The notes beneath the pieces were generated by a model that was given only the letters and a program-made list of their open reading frames with translations, did no database searches and was not told the origin of the DNA. Positions 34,562 through 45,860 of a stretch of DNA of 64,000 nucleotides are shown here, piece after piece; the stretch's first letter is position 1, and each line of letters begins with the position of its first letter. The position numbers were made by a program, and so were the translations under genes. Origin of the DNA: Mytilus edulis (Eukaryota; Mollusca; Bivalvia; Mytilida; Mytilidae); assembly GCF_963676685.1 (NCBI RefSeq), contig NC_092344.1, forward strand, positions 89,868,749 through 89,932,748, read 5' to 3'.

Positions 34562-37500
34562 GATCACTGCTGTTGTGTTCCATCGTTGACACCACAACCC
34601 AGTCCTCTTATTTTAATTTAAGACTATCAACCAATTGCAACCGTTTACCGAAATATTACTTGTAATGACCAACGTGAACTTTGTTTTAACAGCTCCATCT
34701 AAAACTTATATCGTATGCCTCTGTATTGCTTAAGTTTATCTTTTTTTATGAAGCAAACCATTCTCAAACATCTTTGTTACATTTATATTTTTTTAGCATT
34801 TGTATTTTTTTCCCTATCATTATTATTTATTGTTTATTTTCCCGATTATTATGTTATAAACTGGCAGTACTGAAAATCGGCTACAACTGGTCCCAACTGT
34901 ACAAGCATGAAGGAACATTACTTTGAATAAATACATTTTTTATTTGATAATATCAACAGTAACACAATTATCAGTAACGCAAAAACATAATTATTTCAAC
35001 AACAACAATAAAACAATAATTAATTTATATTGCAACAATCATGATTCATATAAAAATGTCATGAGAAATGAGTAACAAAAATAGGATTTTTTAACTTTCA
35101 ATATGCTCTATCATACAAATGTATTTAACAGTGATGCAAAGGCGGAAGTATCATTTATTTAACATTACATTATTGAGAATTCACCTGATGGATCATATCT
35201 GTTGACTGCAGAAACAGGGTAATTATTACTTGTTATCAAAAATCGGGGTTAAAATTTATTCTATTTGCAATTCACAAACACATTGAGGCATTCGATTAGA
35301 AAAACGCAGAAAAAAAAGAAATGAAAAGTAAACTTAGGAAAGATAAATAAGTTAGACAAACAAGGCAAATAAGTAAAATTATCCTAATAAAACATTTTCA
35401 AAATTAGGCAACTAACTAACAACATATAGTATTTGAAAACCATATATATTGTCGGAAAACTTTTATTTTTGGTAAATATATCGAATAATAAATATCCTAT
35501 GTATTTTATAAAAAGTAAAATACCAAAAATACCGAACTTGCATCAAAGCAGAAGTGTGATTACTTGTATTCAAAGCATTCAAACTTAATCGTATATATGA
35601 CATGATTTTTTAAAACTTGGGAAATATAATTAGTCTTCACAATGAAATTCTAGTCTTCATCAAGTTCATGCAATATTATATATACAATTTGAACAACTCT
35701 AATATATAAAAAATAGTTTTCAGCGATCATATTTAACAACATAGTCTTCAAAACAAACACACAAGTGATATATTACAGATGTATAGATAAAAAAAAAAAA
35801 AAAAAAAAAGAGCCAATAAAACTCCAATCGTCTTTTTCAAAATTCTTGATAGAATATTCACCAAAAACAGTCGGAACAAAAAATCAATTCTGTAATTGCT
35901 GTATTTCTTATGATATCTAGATTTGATACTAAACAAAAAATTAGAGGATACCTTGTTTGCGAATAGGCAACAAAAGTAACTTGATATAAAATTTTCTGAT
36001 TTTCATTTTTGCTCTTTTGATGTGTTAATATACATCAATAATACTATAAGAGTAAAACATGGTTCACATATTTTGATATTCGAGAACACAATTAAGTTAG
36101 TATGCATTCCAATTGGAAGAATTGTTGAATTCAAAGTCACCTAAATAAATCATTAATATGACAGGATTTTTATATCAAGGAAAATAACCTTGGTTTTTCA
36201 CAATGCAACTCTTGTCTTCTTACAATATTTATATACAATTTTTAACAACTCGTATATCTTAGTTTTCATTAAAGTCTTCCATTCATAACAAACACAGCAA
36301 ACCATATATTGAATAGATATTAAGATGAAACAGAAATTATGCAGAGTCAATAAAAATCCATTCATCCTATAAAAGTAAAACATGGTTGACATAATTTGGT
36401 ATTCGTCTACACAACATGATATGCATTCCATAAATGCATTTGAAGGATTCTTTTTTTATAGACAATGAAAAATGATGGTCAATATGTCTGACTCTTTCTC
36501 TTTCTCCAGTCTTAATGTAATATTCGTTTTGTTATCCCCTTTACCAATCCATTTTTTTTCCAAATATATCATGCAATTCGTTCTATTACATAAATGTGTC
36601 GTGCACCCTATACACAATGTTGTATTTTTCTCTTAATAATTTTTTTTCAAATATGTACATTAAAAAAATGATCAGACAGTGCCTGTTGTCACAAACGGTA
36701 AGTTACATGTAGTCAGTTAAAACAATATCAACAGCAGTTCAACAAAAACTAGATATGTTACATACTTCAATTATATAGATTAGGGCTATTCACGAATTTT
36801 AAAAACGCGATCGGGTAGGGGTGTCATGGAAGGCACTTTTTTTTTATAGACAGCAATGTCAACAACCACCCAAAACATTTTTTATTTTACTGATAATTTT
36901 CTAAAATTAATATTTAGAAAACATAACTACATTATTATATGTGTTTTTGTGGGTTTTCAATCTTCATGGGGATATTTGGTATATTTGGATTGTATGTCAT
37001 TTGTAAATATTGCGAAATGGAAATATGAATAATAAAACTGTAAAATTTTAACAGATTTTTCAAGATTTTAAACAGGTTATGTACGGAATATGCATTGTCA
37101 TTTTATATAACCCTGTACCAGCATTAACTTCCTTTAATATATATATATATATATATATATAAACCATTAAAAATCGTTACATCTTTTTAACTAATACAAC
37201 GTTGTATATTATAGTAGTATATTATGCAAAATGTAAAATTTTATAAGATGTTCTTCCCCTTTTAATATTCTTACGGGTTTGAAGCAAACAGGAAAATTGC
37301 AGTCTCTTTTGCGTTCAATTGCGTATTTGAATTAAAAACATGACATAAAATATTTTTTTTGTCAGCTAAACTTTTCTTCCTGTCCAAATAAAGACATGAA
37401 AATGATATATATATATATATAAACCATTAAAAATCGTTACATCTTTTTAACTAATACAACGTTGTATATTATAGTAGTATATTATGCAAAATGTAAAATT

Positions 37501-38040
37501 TTATAGGATATTCTTCCCCTTTTAATATTCTTACGGGTTTGAAGCAAACAGGAAAATTGCAGTCTCTTTTGCGTTCTGTGCATTTGATCAATTGCTTATT
37601 TGAATTAAAAACATGACATAAAATATTTTTTTTGTCAGCTAAACTTTTCTTCCTGTCCAAATAAAGACATGAAAATGGAAACCAAGGATGCGAGTTCATT
37701 TGCAGAATATCTAACCCAAGATTTGTGAAAAAGGTCATTTATTCAGAATATCATAAAGCATTATATAACTGACAGTGATGGACAATTATGTCATCAAACA
37801 AAACTGAATAAATGACAACAATTGCAAAGGTGGGGAATAAATACCGCCATGATCCCCAAGTCCCTGAGTTGGGGAGACCGCCACCCATAAAATATTTTTT
37901 ATTGAGATAGACATAGACAATATTATGTTCTGTCGTATACTTACATTAATATATCGGTATAAATCAGTGAATTGCTGAGTATAAGGGGCTTCTTCTGTGT
38001 TCGTGTTTTATAAAGTTGTTCTTATTTGCCAGTTTTTAAC
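34562..38040. other. Non-coding stretch
   Basis: AT-rich with a 20-base A run near 35791 and TA dinucleotide runs near 37140 and 37405. No gene, RNA or clear transposon was seen apart from the duplication at 37161-37677. Its right end is probably 3' flank or 3' UTR of the minus-strand LRR gene. Confidence 0.6.
37161..37677 (+). repeat. 260-bp tandem duplication
   Basis: The block starting 'AAACCATTAAAAATCGTTAC' at 37161 recurs at 37421, each preceded by a TA run and each ending '...AAAGACATGAAAATG'. The copies are almost identical; the second has about 13 extra bases near 37578. TA runs at both edges suggest replication slippage or unequal exchange. Confidence 0.9.
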
Positions 38041-38050
38041 TTTATTTATT
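38041..38050 (-). promoter_or_regulatory. Overlapping polyadenylation signals
   Basis: On the minus strand two overlapping AATAAA hexamers lie about 45 bases after the stop of the LRR gene at 38095. Confidence 0.5.
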
Positions 38051-38094
38051 TCCCTTAAATCATATCTGAAATTAAGTACAGGTTAACATATTTT

Positions 38095-40173
38095 TCATTG
38101 CGATGTTTCACTTTTTTCTTCATTAACATGTCGTAAAGCCATAGCAATATTTTCATTTTGCATTTCAGTGGTCTCGCTTACTTCATAGGCTCTGCTTCTC
38201 AATTTTCGACGCGCCATTACAATAGCAATTCCAACTAAAGCACCAATGAATACCGCAGCTACACAACCAATAGCAATATAAAAAGCACTGGTTCCTAGGA
38301 ACGTGTTATAGAAATCATTACCTATAGCCTCTTCAGGAGTGTCTCGATTAAATATTCCAACTATTATTGAAGGATGAAGATGGTGTGCTGATGTTGATAC
38401 TATTTCCACTATTTTTGTTGCATAAGTATATGGTGTTGATGAGATTCTGGATGGAAACGCTTTAAGGTCTGTTGTGGCAGACAAAACGAGCGATGTGTCA
38501 TAGAATGAAAATGATGTTGATAATACTGTAGGACTTGTAGTAATTAGGCAATTTTCGTCTAATTTTAGATTTTTCAACAACATACCCTGTAATTTTGGAG
38601 GCGCCTCACATCTTCCAATTAAATTAAGTCTAGGCATGCTGTCTCTTATCAACATTAGAGGACAGTCACAATGAACAGGGTTGTCACCCAATGATACAAA
38701 TTCAAGAAAGCGGATAGTTTCGAAGAAGTCATGTGGCAAAGAATGTATTTTGTTTCCAGAGATATCCAGTCTTCTGAGAGATCGAGCATTTCTAAATAAA
38801 CGTGCTGGAAGATGTTGAATTTTATTTCTTGCAATATTAAGATCCAATAAACTTGTTTGGTCAAATAAGGTATCGCCTGAAAGATACACGAGTTCATTAT
38901 CGTTTAGAAATAAGTCTGTTAGCATGAACTGATCTCGGAAAGCATTTTCATCAATAAAGTTTAATTTATTGTTTCCCATGTCGACTTTCTCCAAAGACTT
39001 CACCCCTTCAAATGTAAGGCTTGAAATATTCTGAATTTGGTTATGACTCACGTTAAATGCTACAATAGTATTCTGTGAGGATTGGAATAAGTGGTCTGGT
39101 AGGTTTGTAATATTGTTATATGATAAATCTAATACCGTTAGCGATAAAAGTGGCATTAAAGTGTCGTTGTTGACTTCAACCAATTTTGTCCGACTCATGT
39201 TTAAAAAACGTAAATTTTTAAAGCCAGTAAACCAATCCGCCGATACTCGGTATAATGTACTTCCAGAAAGATCTAGTGTGTCGACTTGGGATTCAGACTT
39301 CGGCAAGATGAGATCCTCAATGTTATTTAAAGCCAAATGTTTCAAGCTCTGTTGTTTGTCGAACAGATTTCTAGGTAGTGATTTAACGCCATCTATTATA
39401 ACAGTTACTAAATTAACAGGCATTTTTCTATCGTCATTCACGCCCGAATGAAATAAGTTGCTCGGTAATGTCTGCATCATTTCAGTTTGTATTGTGACGG
39501 ATTTCAATATAGTAAGTCCACTAAACGTATTCTCGTGCAGACTTTCAACGTTTGGTACATCCAGGTATATATCTACGAGTGTATCAATTCCAAAATTAAG
39601 CAGTTTTTCAGGAATACGTTTAGCTTTTTTAAAATTGGTGTGTAGAGTTTTTAATTTGAGATGACTAAATATGTTTTCACTGACTTCTCGACTGCCAAAT
39701 ACGATAGACATATCATTTAATCCTTCCAAATTCTCAAACGAATTCTCTTCAAATGTCTTTGCATGTATCCCTATCAGTTTGTGTAATTGCTTCAAATGTC
39801 CAAAAGAAGTGCTGTCGACCTTCTGCAATATATTTCCATCAAGGTTGAGTACATTGAGCTGGGTGGCTGTTGACAGGGATTGAGCTGGAAGGTATGTTAT
39901 GTTGTTATATGAAAGGTTCAGATCCGTAAGATATTCTGTGAATAGTTTTAAACGTGCCAAGTCTTCACTATGAAGGTCATTGTAAGATAAGTCAATAACA
40001 TGTACCTCACTTGGAATGGTTCCTGGAATTGAAGTTAGATCACGATCAGAACAATCAGCTGTGCATAAAAACCTTCTATGGAACCTGATTACATTGCACT
40101 CGCAGGGTTCACAAACTTCACATGAATATACAGTATTCAGGAACAATGCAAGTATAAATAACAACCTGGACAT
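38095..40173 (-). CDS. LRR type I membrane protein 1 (692 aa)
   Basis: Signal peptide at residues 1-17 (MSRLLFILALFLNTVYS), cysteine-rich LRRNT cap at 18-50, about 16 leucine-rich repeats at 56-495 (for example VIDLSYNDL, LNLSYNNIT, LDLSYNNIT, LDISGNKI), LRRCT cap at 498-542 (NPVHCDCPL ... GRCEAPP), a Ser/Thr-rich stalk, a transmembrane helix at about 631-653 and a 38-residue tail without a TIR domain. It is probably a cell-surface receptor or adhesion protein; the ligand is unknown. Several N-glycosylation sequons (NIT, NMS, NVS, NIS) are visible. The coding region is one exon. On the minus strand a 3' splice acceptor (TATTTCAG|G) ends at 40186, 12 bases before the ATG, suggesting an intron in the 5' UTR. 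It is a paralogue of 49573-51558. Confidence 0.9.
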   Translation of the reverse strand: MSRLLFILALFLNTVYSCEVCEPCECNVIRFHRRFLCTADCSDRDLTSIPGTIPSEVHVIDLSYNDLHSEDLARLKLFTEYLTDLNLSYNNITYLPAQSLSTATQLNVLNLDGNILQKVDSTSFGHLKQLHKLIGIHAKTFEENSFENLEGLNDMSIVFGSREVSENIFSHLKLKTLHTNFKKAKRIPEKLLNFGIDTLVDIYLDVPNVESLHENTFSGLTILKSVTIQTEMMQTLPSNLFHSGVNDDRKMPVNLVTVIIDGVKSLPRNLFDKQQSLKHLALNNIEDLILPKSESQVDTLDLSGSTLYRVSADWFTGFKNLRFLNMSRTKLVEVNNDTLMPLLSLTVLDLSYNNITNLPDHLFQSSQNTIVAFNVSHNQIQNISSLTFEGVKSLEKVDMGNNKLNFIDENAFRDQFMLTDLFLNDNELVYLSGDTLFDQTSLLDLNIARNKIQHLPARLFRNARSLRRLDISGNKIHSLPHDFFETIRFLEFVSLGDNPVHCDCPLMLIRDSMPRLNLIGRCEAPPKLQGMLLKNLKLDENCLITTSPTVLSTSFSFYDTSLVLSATTDLKAFPSRISSTPYTYATKIVEIVSTSAHHLHPSIIVGIFNRDTPEEAIGNDFYNTFLGTSAFYIAIGCVAAVFIGALVGIAIVMARRKLRSRAYEVSETTEMQNENIAMALRHVNEEKSETSQ

Positions 40174-41061
40174 TCTGTCTGTGTCCTGAAATAGATAAAA
40201 TCAATTATTCAAGTTCTACTTATCAATTACATTTATAATCGTTCAGTGCATTGCGTACGACACATTTTTGCTAGAAAAGCATCATGCTAGCTCGAGCTCA
40301 AATGTTAAATGAAGAAAAATGCAAGGACTGTTCGGTTGTACGTATCCTTAAAGGTACATGTATATTGAAGTTTCGGGTTCCGAAACGCGAAATACTGTAT
40401 AAAAACCAAACCATAACATTTACTGTAATACGGCTGTTTTGATGTATACCGACCAATTGGGTTCGACGATTCTCGAAAATAACTCAATTATAAGGAAACA
40501 ACAGTCTACAAAACACAACATAAAAAAAAAAAAAAATCCTGAGCACTACGAAACACACCAAAATAAAACCGGACGACTTATTGTGCTCTTGAGAGATAAG
40601 CAGATCCTGCTCCAAATCATCACGGTGACACTCGTCATAAGGCTCGTGTATTGCATACTTCTTTGTGTTATTTTATTGGGATGTAAAAGCGTTAACCGAA
40701 GTATATTTCGTATGAAGCGCTTTTTACAACCCTATAAAATTACATAAAGAAGTATTCCATAATTATTTGCAAGGATCATGAAAACACGATTTGTATAATC
40801 AATACATATGCACTTTATTGTGGAAGTTCGTGTCATCATGGATGCTACATTTCATTTTGAAATGAAGGCTAATTCAGAATGACTCGAATGCTAATTTTTG
40901 AAAGGACATGTAAAAAAATCCATCCGTCTGAAAACAATCTTCAGTAGTTTTATGCATACAGGCCCTGTTATTTATATTTTAGTTCGTTGATGTTATTTAA
41001 CGGATACATTATTTGTTTGATACTATTTGTATTTGTAAATACAATATTTGAATCCAGTATC
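40174..41061. other. 5' flank of LRR gene 1
   Basis: Holds the probable 5' UTR intron of the LRR gene (acceptor at 40186-40187) and repeat R3. No upstream exon or promoter could be fixed by eye. Confidence 0.5.
40690..40855 (+). repeat. Dispersed repeat R3, copy 2
   Basis: Same order of blocks as 3186-3370: 'ACCCTATAAAATTACA', 'ATCATGAAAACACGAT' and 'TGCACTTTATTGTGG'. Confidence 0.6.
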
Positions 41062-43708
41062 TACGGAAGCCCATTTAGGACCTCCAAAAAATATAATCTG
41101 AATTCGAAATCACGAATTTAAATCGTTATCACGAACTGTATAATTCGTTATCACGAACTGTATAATTCGTTATAAATTCGTTATCACAATTTTTGTATTT
41201 TTTTTATAAGAGATAAGGGTATTTACAGAACATCATTGCCACCATGGCCAAAAATAGAACATAAGGGTAAACAAGGGTCAATTGCCGCTTTCAATCATAT
41301 GGAATTATTTGTAGATCTTTGCTGTTTCAATGATCATTTTCGCTATAATAATAGATTGCCTCTATCTATTATAATTTTCAAAATAATAGATAAAACACAA
41401 AATAAAAAAACTAGAGGCTCTAAAGAGCCGGTGTCGCTCACTTTGGTCTATGTGCAAGCAGCATATTAAACGAAGGACACAAAATATAGACGAGAATAGA
41501 ATTCATGATAAAATTGTGTTTTAGTGATGATGATGTGTTTGTCAATATCACTTTTCTGAACATTCTTGCTGTTTACAATTTTCTCTATCCATAATAAACT
41601 TGGCTCAACAGTTTCAAAGGAAAACATTTTGTAAAAGTTTACAAAAATTTACGAAAATTGTTTAAAATTTACTATAAAGAGCAATAACTCCTTAAGGGGT
41701 CAATTGACCGTTTTGGTTAAGTTGACTTATTTGAAGATCTTACTTTGCTATACATAATTGCTGTTTACAGTTTATCTCTATCTAAGATAATATTGAAGAT
41801 AGTAACCAAAACCTGCAAAATTTTCTAAAAATTACCAATTGAGGGGCAGCCACCCAACAACGGGTTGCCTGATTTGTCTAAAAATTTCAGGGTAGTTAGA
41901 TCTTGACTTGATAAACAATTTGACCCCATGTCAGATTTGCTCTCAATTCTTTGGTTTCAGATACTTTAGCCCCAAACTGCATTTACCCATATGGACTATT
42001 TTTAGCCATGTCATGTTGGCCATCTTGGTTAGTGGGCGGAGTCATCTGACATATTTTTTAAACTAGAAACCTCAATGATTATTTTGGCCAAGTTTGGTTA
42101 AATTTGGCCCAGTAGTTTCAGAGGAGAAGATTTTTGTAAAAGAATACTAAAATTTTAGAAAAATTGTTAAAAATTGATATTAAAGGGCAATAACTCCTTA
42201 AAGGGTCAACTGACAATTTTGATGATGTTGACTTATTTGTAGATCTTACTTTGCTGAACCGTATTGCTGTTTACAGTTTATCTCTATCTATAATATTATT
42301 CAAAATAATAACCAAAAACTGCAAAACTTCCTTAAAATTACTTATTCAGGGGCGGCAACCCAACAACAGGTTGTCAGATAATCTGAAAATTATACGACAG
42401 ATAGATCTTGACCTAATAAACAATTTTACCCCATGTCAGATTTGTTCTAAATGCTTTGGTTTCAGAGATATAAGCCAAAATCTACATTTTACCCCTTTGT
42501 TCTACTTGTAGCCATGGCGGCCATCTTGGTTGGTTGGCCCGGTCATCGGACACATTTTTTAAACTAAATACCCCAATGATGATTGTGGCCAAGTTTGGTT
42601 GAATTTGGCCCAGTAGTTTCAAAGGAGAAGATTTTTGTAAAAGTTTACGCAGGACGCAGGACGACGGACGCCAAGTGATGAGAAAAGGTCACTTGGCCCT
42701 TCGGGCAAGGTGAGCTAAAAAACGTCAAAAAAAGCAAAATTATTCCTATAAATAGTCATCTTACACTTTTAATGTAAATAGACAGTCCGTAAATCTTGTA
42801 ATAAAATGATTTTTAGCTGTTTCAAGAAAAACCTGGCAGGTTTCCCTTTTGTGTTATTTTACACCATGTCGGCCATGTTACGCAGACTGGTTCATTGCAC
42901 ATATTGTTGAATTTAGAAACATGATTTACTTCTCCCTCTTTACTTCACTTAAGGTTAGCCTTATCTATTTTTGCACTTATATTCTATTTTCTTACTCTTA
43001 ATATCTTTTTTTTTCAAATTAGCTGCACTCCTATTATGTTTTCGTCATTATTAAATAATTGTTTTATTATTAACATACATTGAAATAACTAATATTTGAA
43101 TGTGATTGGTATGTTAGATTTTCATTCCTAGGTTTACACTTCGATAAACCATGTTGGTGAAACTACTTTCTTTGTCTTGTGTAAAATGAATTTATGTGCG
43201 ATACACACTAATGATATTCATCGCTCTAAAAAAAACTTTAGATAAAAAAAAACAAGGAATAAAAATATATCGGTCAAGAAATGTTAGGATTAAAATAATA
43301 AACACCTTTTTTTTCTAGTGAGTTTTGGTGTAAAACTGGTTCGCTGGCTAATAAACTTGCATATCAGAGCCAAGTGAGCTAAACATCATCTGTGATAATG
43401 AATTTTAATCCGAAATCACAATTTACAGAAATATCTGTGATAACGAATTCGTTATCACGAATTTAATCTGTTAAAAACAATTATCAATTCGTTATAACGA
43501 TTTAAATTCGTTATCACAAATTACAAAAAAATGCGATAACGAATTTAATTAGTAATAACGAATGATACAATCTGTTATTACGATTTCCATAAATTCGTTA
43601 TCATGAATTTAATATGTTATAACGATTAGTACAATTCGTTATAACGATTTAAATTCGTGATTTCGAAATTAAATTTTATTTTTGGAAGGTCCTAAATGGG
43701 CTTCCGTA
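41062..43708. mobile_element. Second foldback element, with TTCGTTATAACGAA-type arrays
   Basis: Long terminal inverted repeats (about 75 bp, imperfect) start TACGGAAGCCCATTTAGGAC at the left and end with the complement at the right. Both sides are flanked by AGTATC (41056-41061 and 43709-43714). The sub-terminal parts (41100-41215 and 43390-43670) consist of repeated near-palindromes such as TTCGTTATCACGAA. The middle has been filled by a nested R4 repeat and other sequence. No coding capacity. Confidence 0.8.
41411..42719 (-). repeat. Repeat element R4, copy B, nested in the second foldback element
   Basis: Inverted relative to 15226-16915. The left edge reads 'AGAGGCTCTAAAGAGCC' and 'GTGTCGCTCAC'; the right edge is 'AAGGTGAGCTAAAAAA', preceded by 'GGACGCCAAGTGATGAG'. 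The inner block occurs twice ('GGGGCAGCCACCCAACAACG' near 41844 and a similar one near 42349), again with a period of about 500. A short fragment in the other orientation lies at 41234-41290. Confidence 0.7.
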
Positions 43709-45500
43709 AGTATCGACCAGATAACGAACCTTTTCTAAAATAGAAATAGACACGCTCACCCAGCATACATTAGTATAAACTATAAATGTCTTTTTCAAAA
43801 TCAAAAACTCGGATTTTACCCACATTAACCACGAGATCATAAAAGGCGGCTAACAAAAGACGACATAATTTAAAATAGGTATAGTAGACCACAAAAGCTC
43901 AATTTCTAAATGGAATGCTTATCCTTATTTTGTTGCCGTTGTTACATTCTTTATAATGGGAGAAACTAGTATGCATTGATATAAAACTCTTGAAGCATGG
44001 TGCTGACCTTAATAGTTTAATCAAAGTAAAGAAAAGTAAGCAAAGGTTACACGGCTACATAAACTCAATCAAGTTATCACCATCAGTTTTTTGTGGGGTT
44101 CGTTTCGCTCTTTCTGACTTTTTTATTTATTGATGTGTTGGGACTTTTCGTAACATTGTCTGACGTTCCTATGAAACTATAGAGATCATAATTATATTCT
44201 CGGTTTTCGACAGTCTAAAGAATAAGATGTGCATCCGGCATAGATACCCTGTAAAAATTGCTTATTTTGGCCAAGTCGTAATTTCTACATTTTATATCAT
44301 GCTTAGATTTAGACCTCAAATCGAAAATTTAAATTTTTCAAGCCTTGAACTGTTTCCCTTAACTTGACTTTTCGACATTTGTAAAACATTATTTTGAAAT
44401 TTCGACATAAAGAAAGCTGAACAAAATTTCGACTTGTTTTACAAATAAGTATTTTAAATGTCCAAATTTCTAGTATAAGCCATAATTTCAAGGTTTTTAA
44501 ATTTACAAATTCATTTTAGAATGAGTTTTAAAACGTCGAAATTTCAACTTCAAAATGCAATGTCAAGTTTTGTTTATACTTGTCCATGTACGTTTAAGCT
44601 TATTTAAAAAGTTTCAACAGCCAGTGTATTACATCTAGAATAAAACGTTGGTGTTTTTTTTTTTAATTTGACGTAAGAAATAAAAATGACAAAATGTTGT
44701 AGTTGAAAAAAGTTATCAAAGATGGTAAGCTCATAAGCGAATTTATGCTTGGGACAATGTAAACACAGTGACAAAGTAACAGATTTGTTAAGGAATATGG
44801 AGTTCGTACATACATGTATATCATACAGAATTATTTTCAAAATTTATTTTCACTCTCTATCTTAGAAAAATTCAGTTTTATTGAAGGCTAAAAGATCCTC
44901 CGATTCAAATAAGAATGCAAGAGACCAGTGCTTGTAAAAAATAGCTAGTATCAATTATACAATGGTGAAGCAAACTTCTAGAAAATTTTTAAAAGTATCA
45001 AAGCTTACATTTAAGGAGCCATCGGCTTCTGGGCCCTTGAATACGATTTTCCATCCTTGACATAGAAGAAATATTTTCAACTCAATTTTCACATTTCTAC
45101 CAGATATTTTTTTCTATTATATGTCTTTTAAAATCCTACTCTTAATCAATGTGAAAACAAGAAATAGTATTATTTATAATGCAACTAATAATTTTTTGTT
45201 ATCTTTTTACTTGTAATTTCTTCAACACATGTATATAGTAATAGACATTTTCAACAACTGGCTACACCTACAGTTAGCAATGACACCGACAAGAGTTTCT
45301 AGCTTCTTTGATAAAATTGAAGAAAAAATTGTATTTAGTATAAATATTTAAGCAAGACTTTTGAAAAGGACGGGACTTATCGGTTTCACTAGCTATCCAA
45401 ACCACTTCAACTCTCATTGAATGTGTAATAAACATGTGTTAATTGATTTCAGGAAACAAGAACTAAACTTCTTCAGCACCTCAGCTGTCTTCTAAAATTT

Positions 45501-45860
45501 TGACAGCTCAGTGGTGTTGTATCGGTCTTTGTTCTCGCGCGGGAGGTCTGGATTTCGATTCCCGGTCGGTTCAAACCAGAGACATAAAATCTGGTATTTG
45601 ATGCTTCTCTGCTAAGCATACGACATATAGAAGTAACAGCAAAGATTGGTCGGCTCGTTGTCAGAATAATGTGTCCAAGTAAGGTGAGATGTCTTCTTGT
45701 GAATTGTTACCGTGTGCACGGCAAAAGCATATAAAAGTTCTGGCTCAGAGCTTAAGTCCAGTACTAAGCAGAGGTTATATCCATATTACATAAATATATT
45801 TCTCGTCCTGAATATGCATTTGATGTGCCGCTGGACGTTAAATATCCATCCATCATCACT
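45501..45860 (+). mobile_element. tRNA-derived SINE
   Basis: A box-like sequence (AGCTCAGTGGTG, about 45505-45516) and a B box-like sequence (GATTTCGATTCCC, 45551-45563) are spaced as in a tRNA promoter. The 3' part contains 'GAATATGCATTTG' and 'CGCTGGACGTTAA', which I recall as a conserved domain of mollusc and other metazoan SINEs. It ends in ATCC-type repeats. There is no complete tRNA fold, so it is not a tRNA gene. Confidence 0.7.

Noticed and set aside
37469-37738. 89-codon minus-strand frame
   Set aside because: It overlaps the 260-bp tandem duplication, and the first copy does not keep it. No signal or domain was seen.
44330-44560. Possible further foldback element with GTCGAAATTT motifs
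   Set aside because: Both orientations of the motif occur, but I could not find matching ends or flanking duplications.
45501-45575. tRNA gene
   Set aside because: The A and B boxes are present but the cloverleaf is incomplete and the SINE body follows directly.
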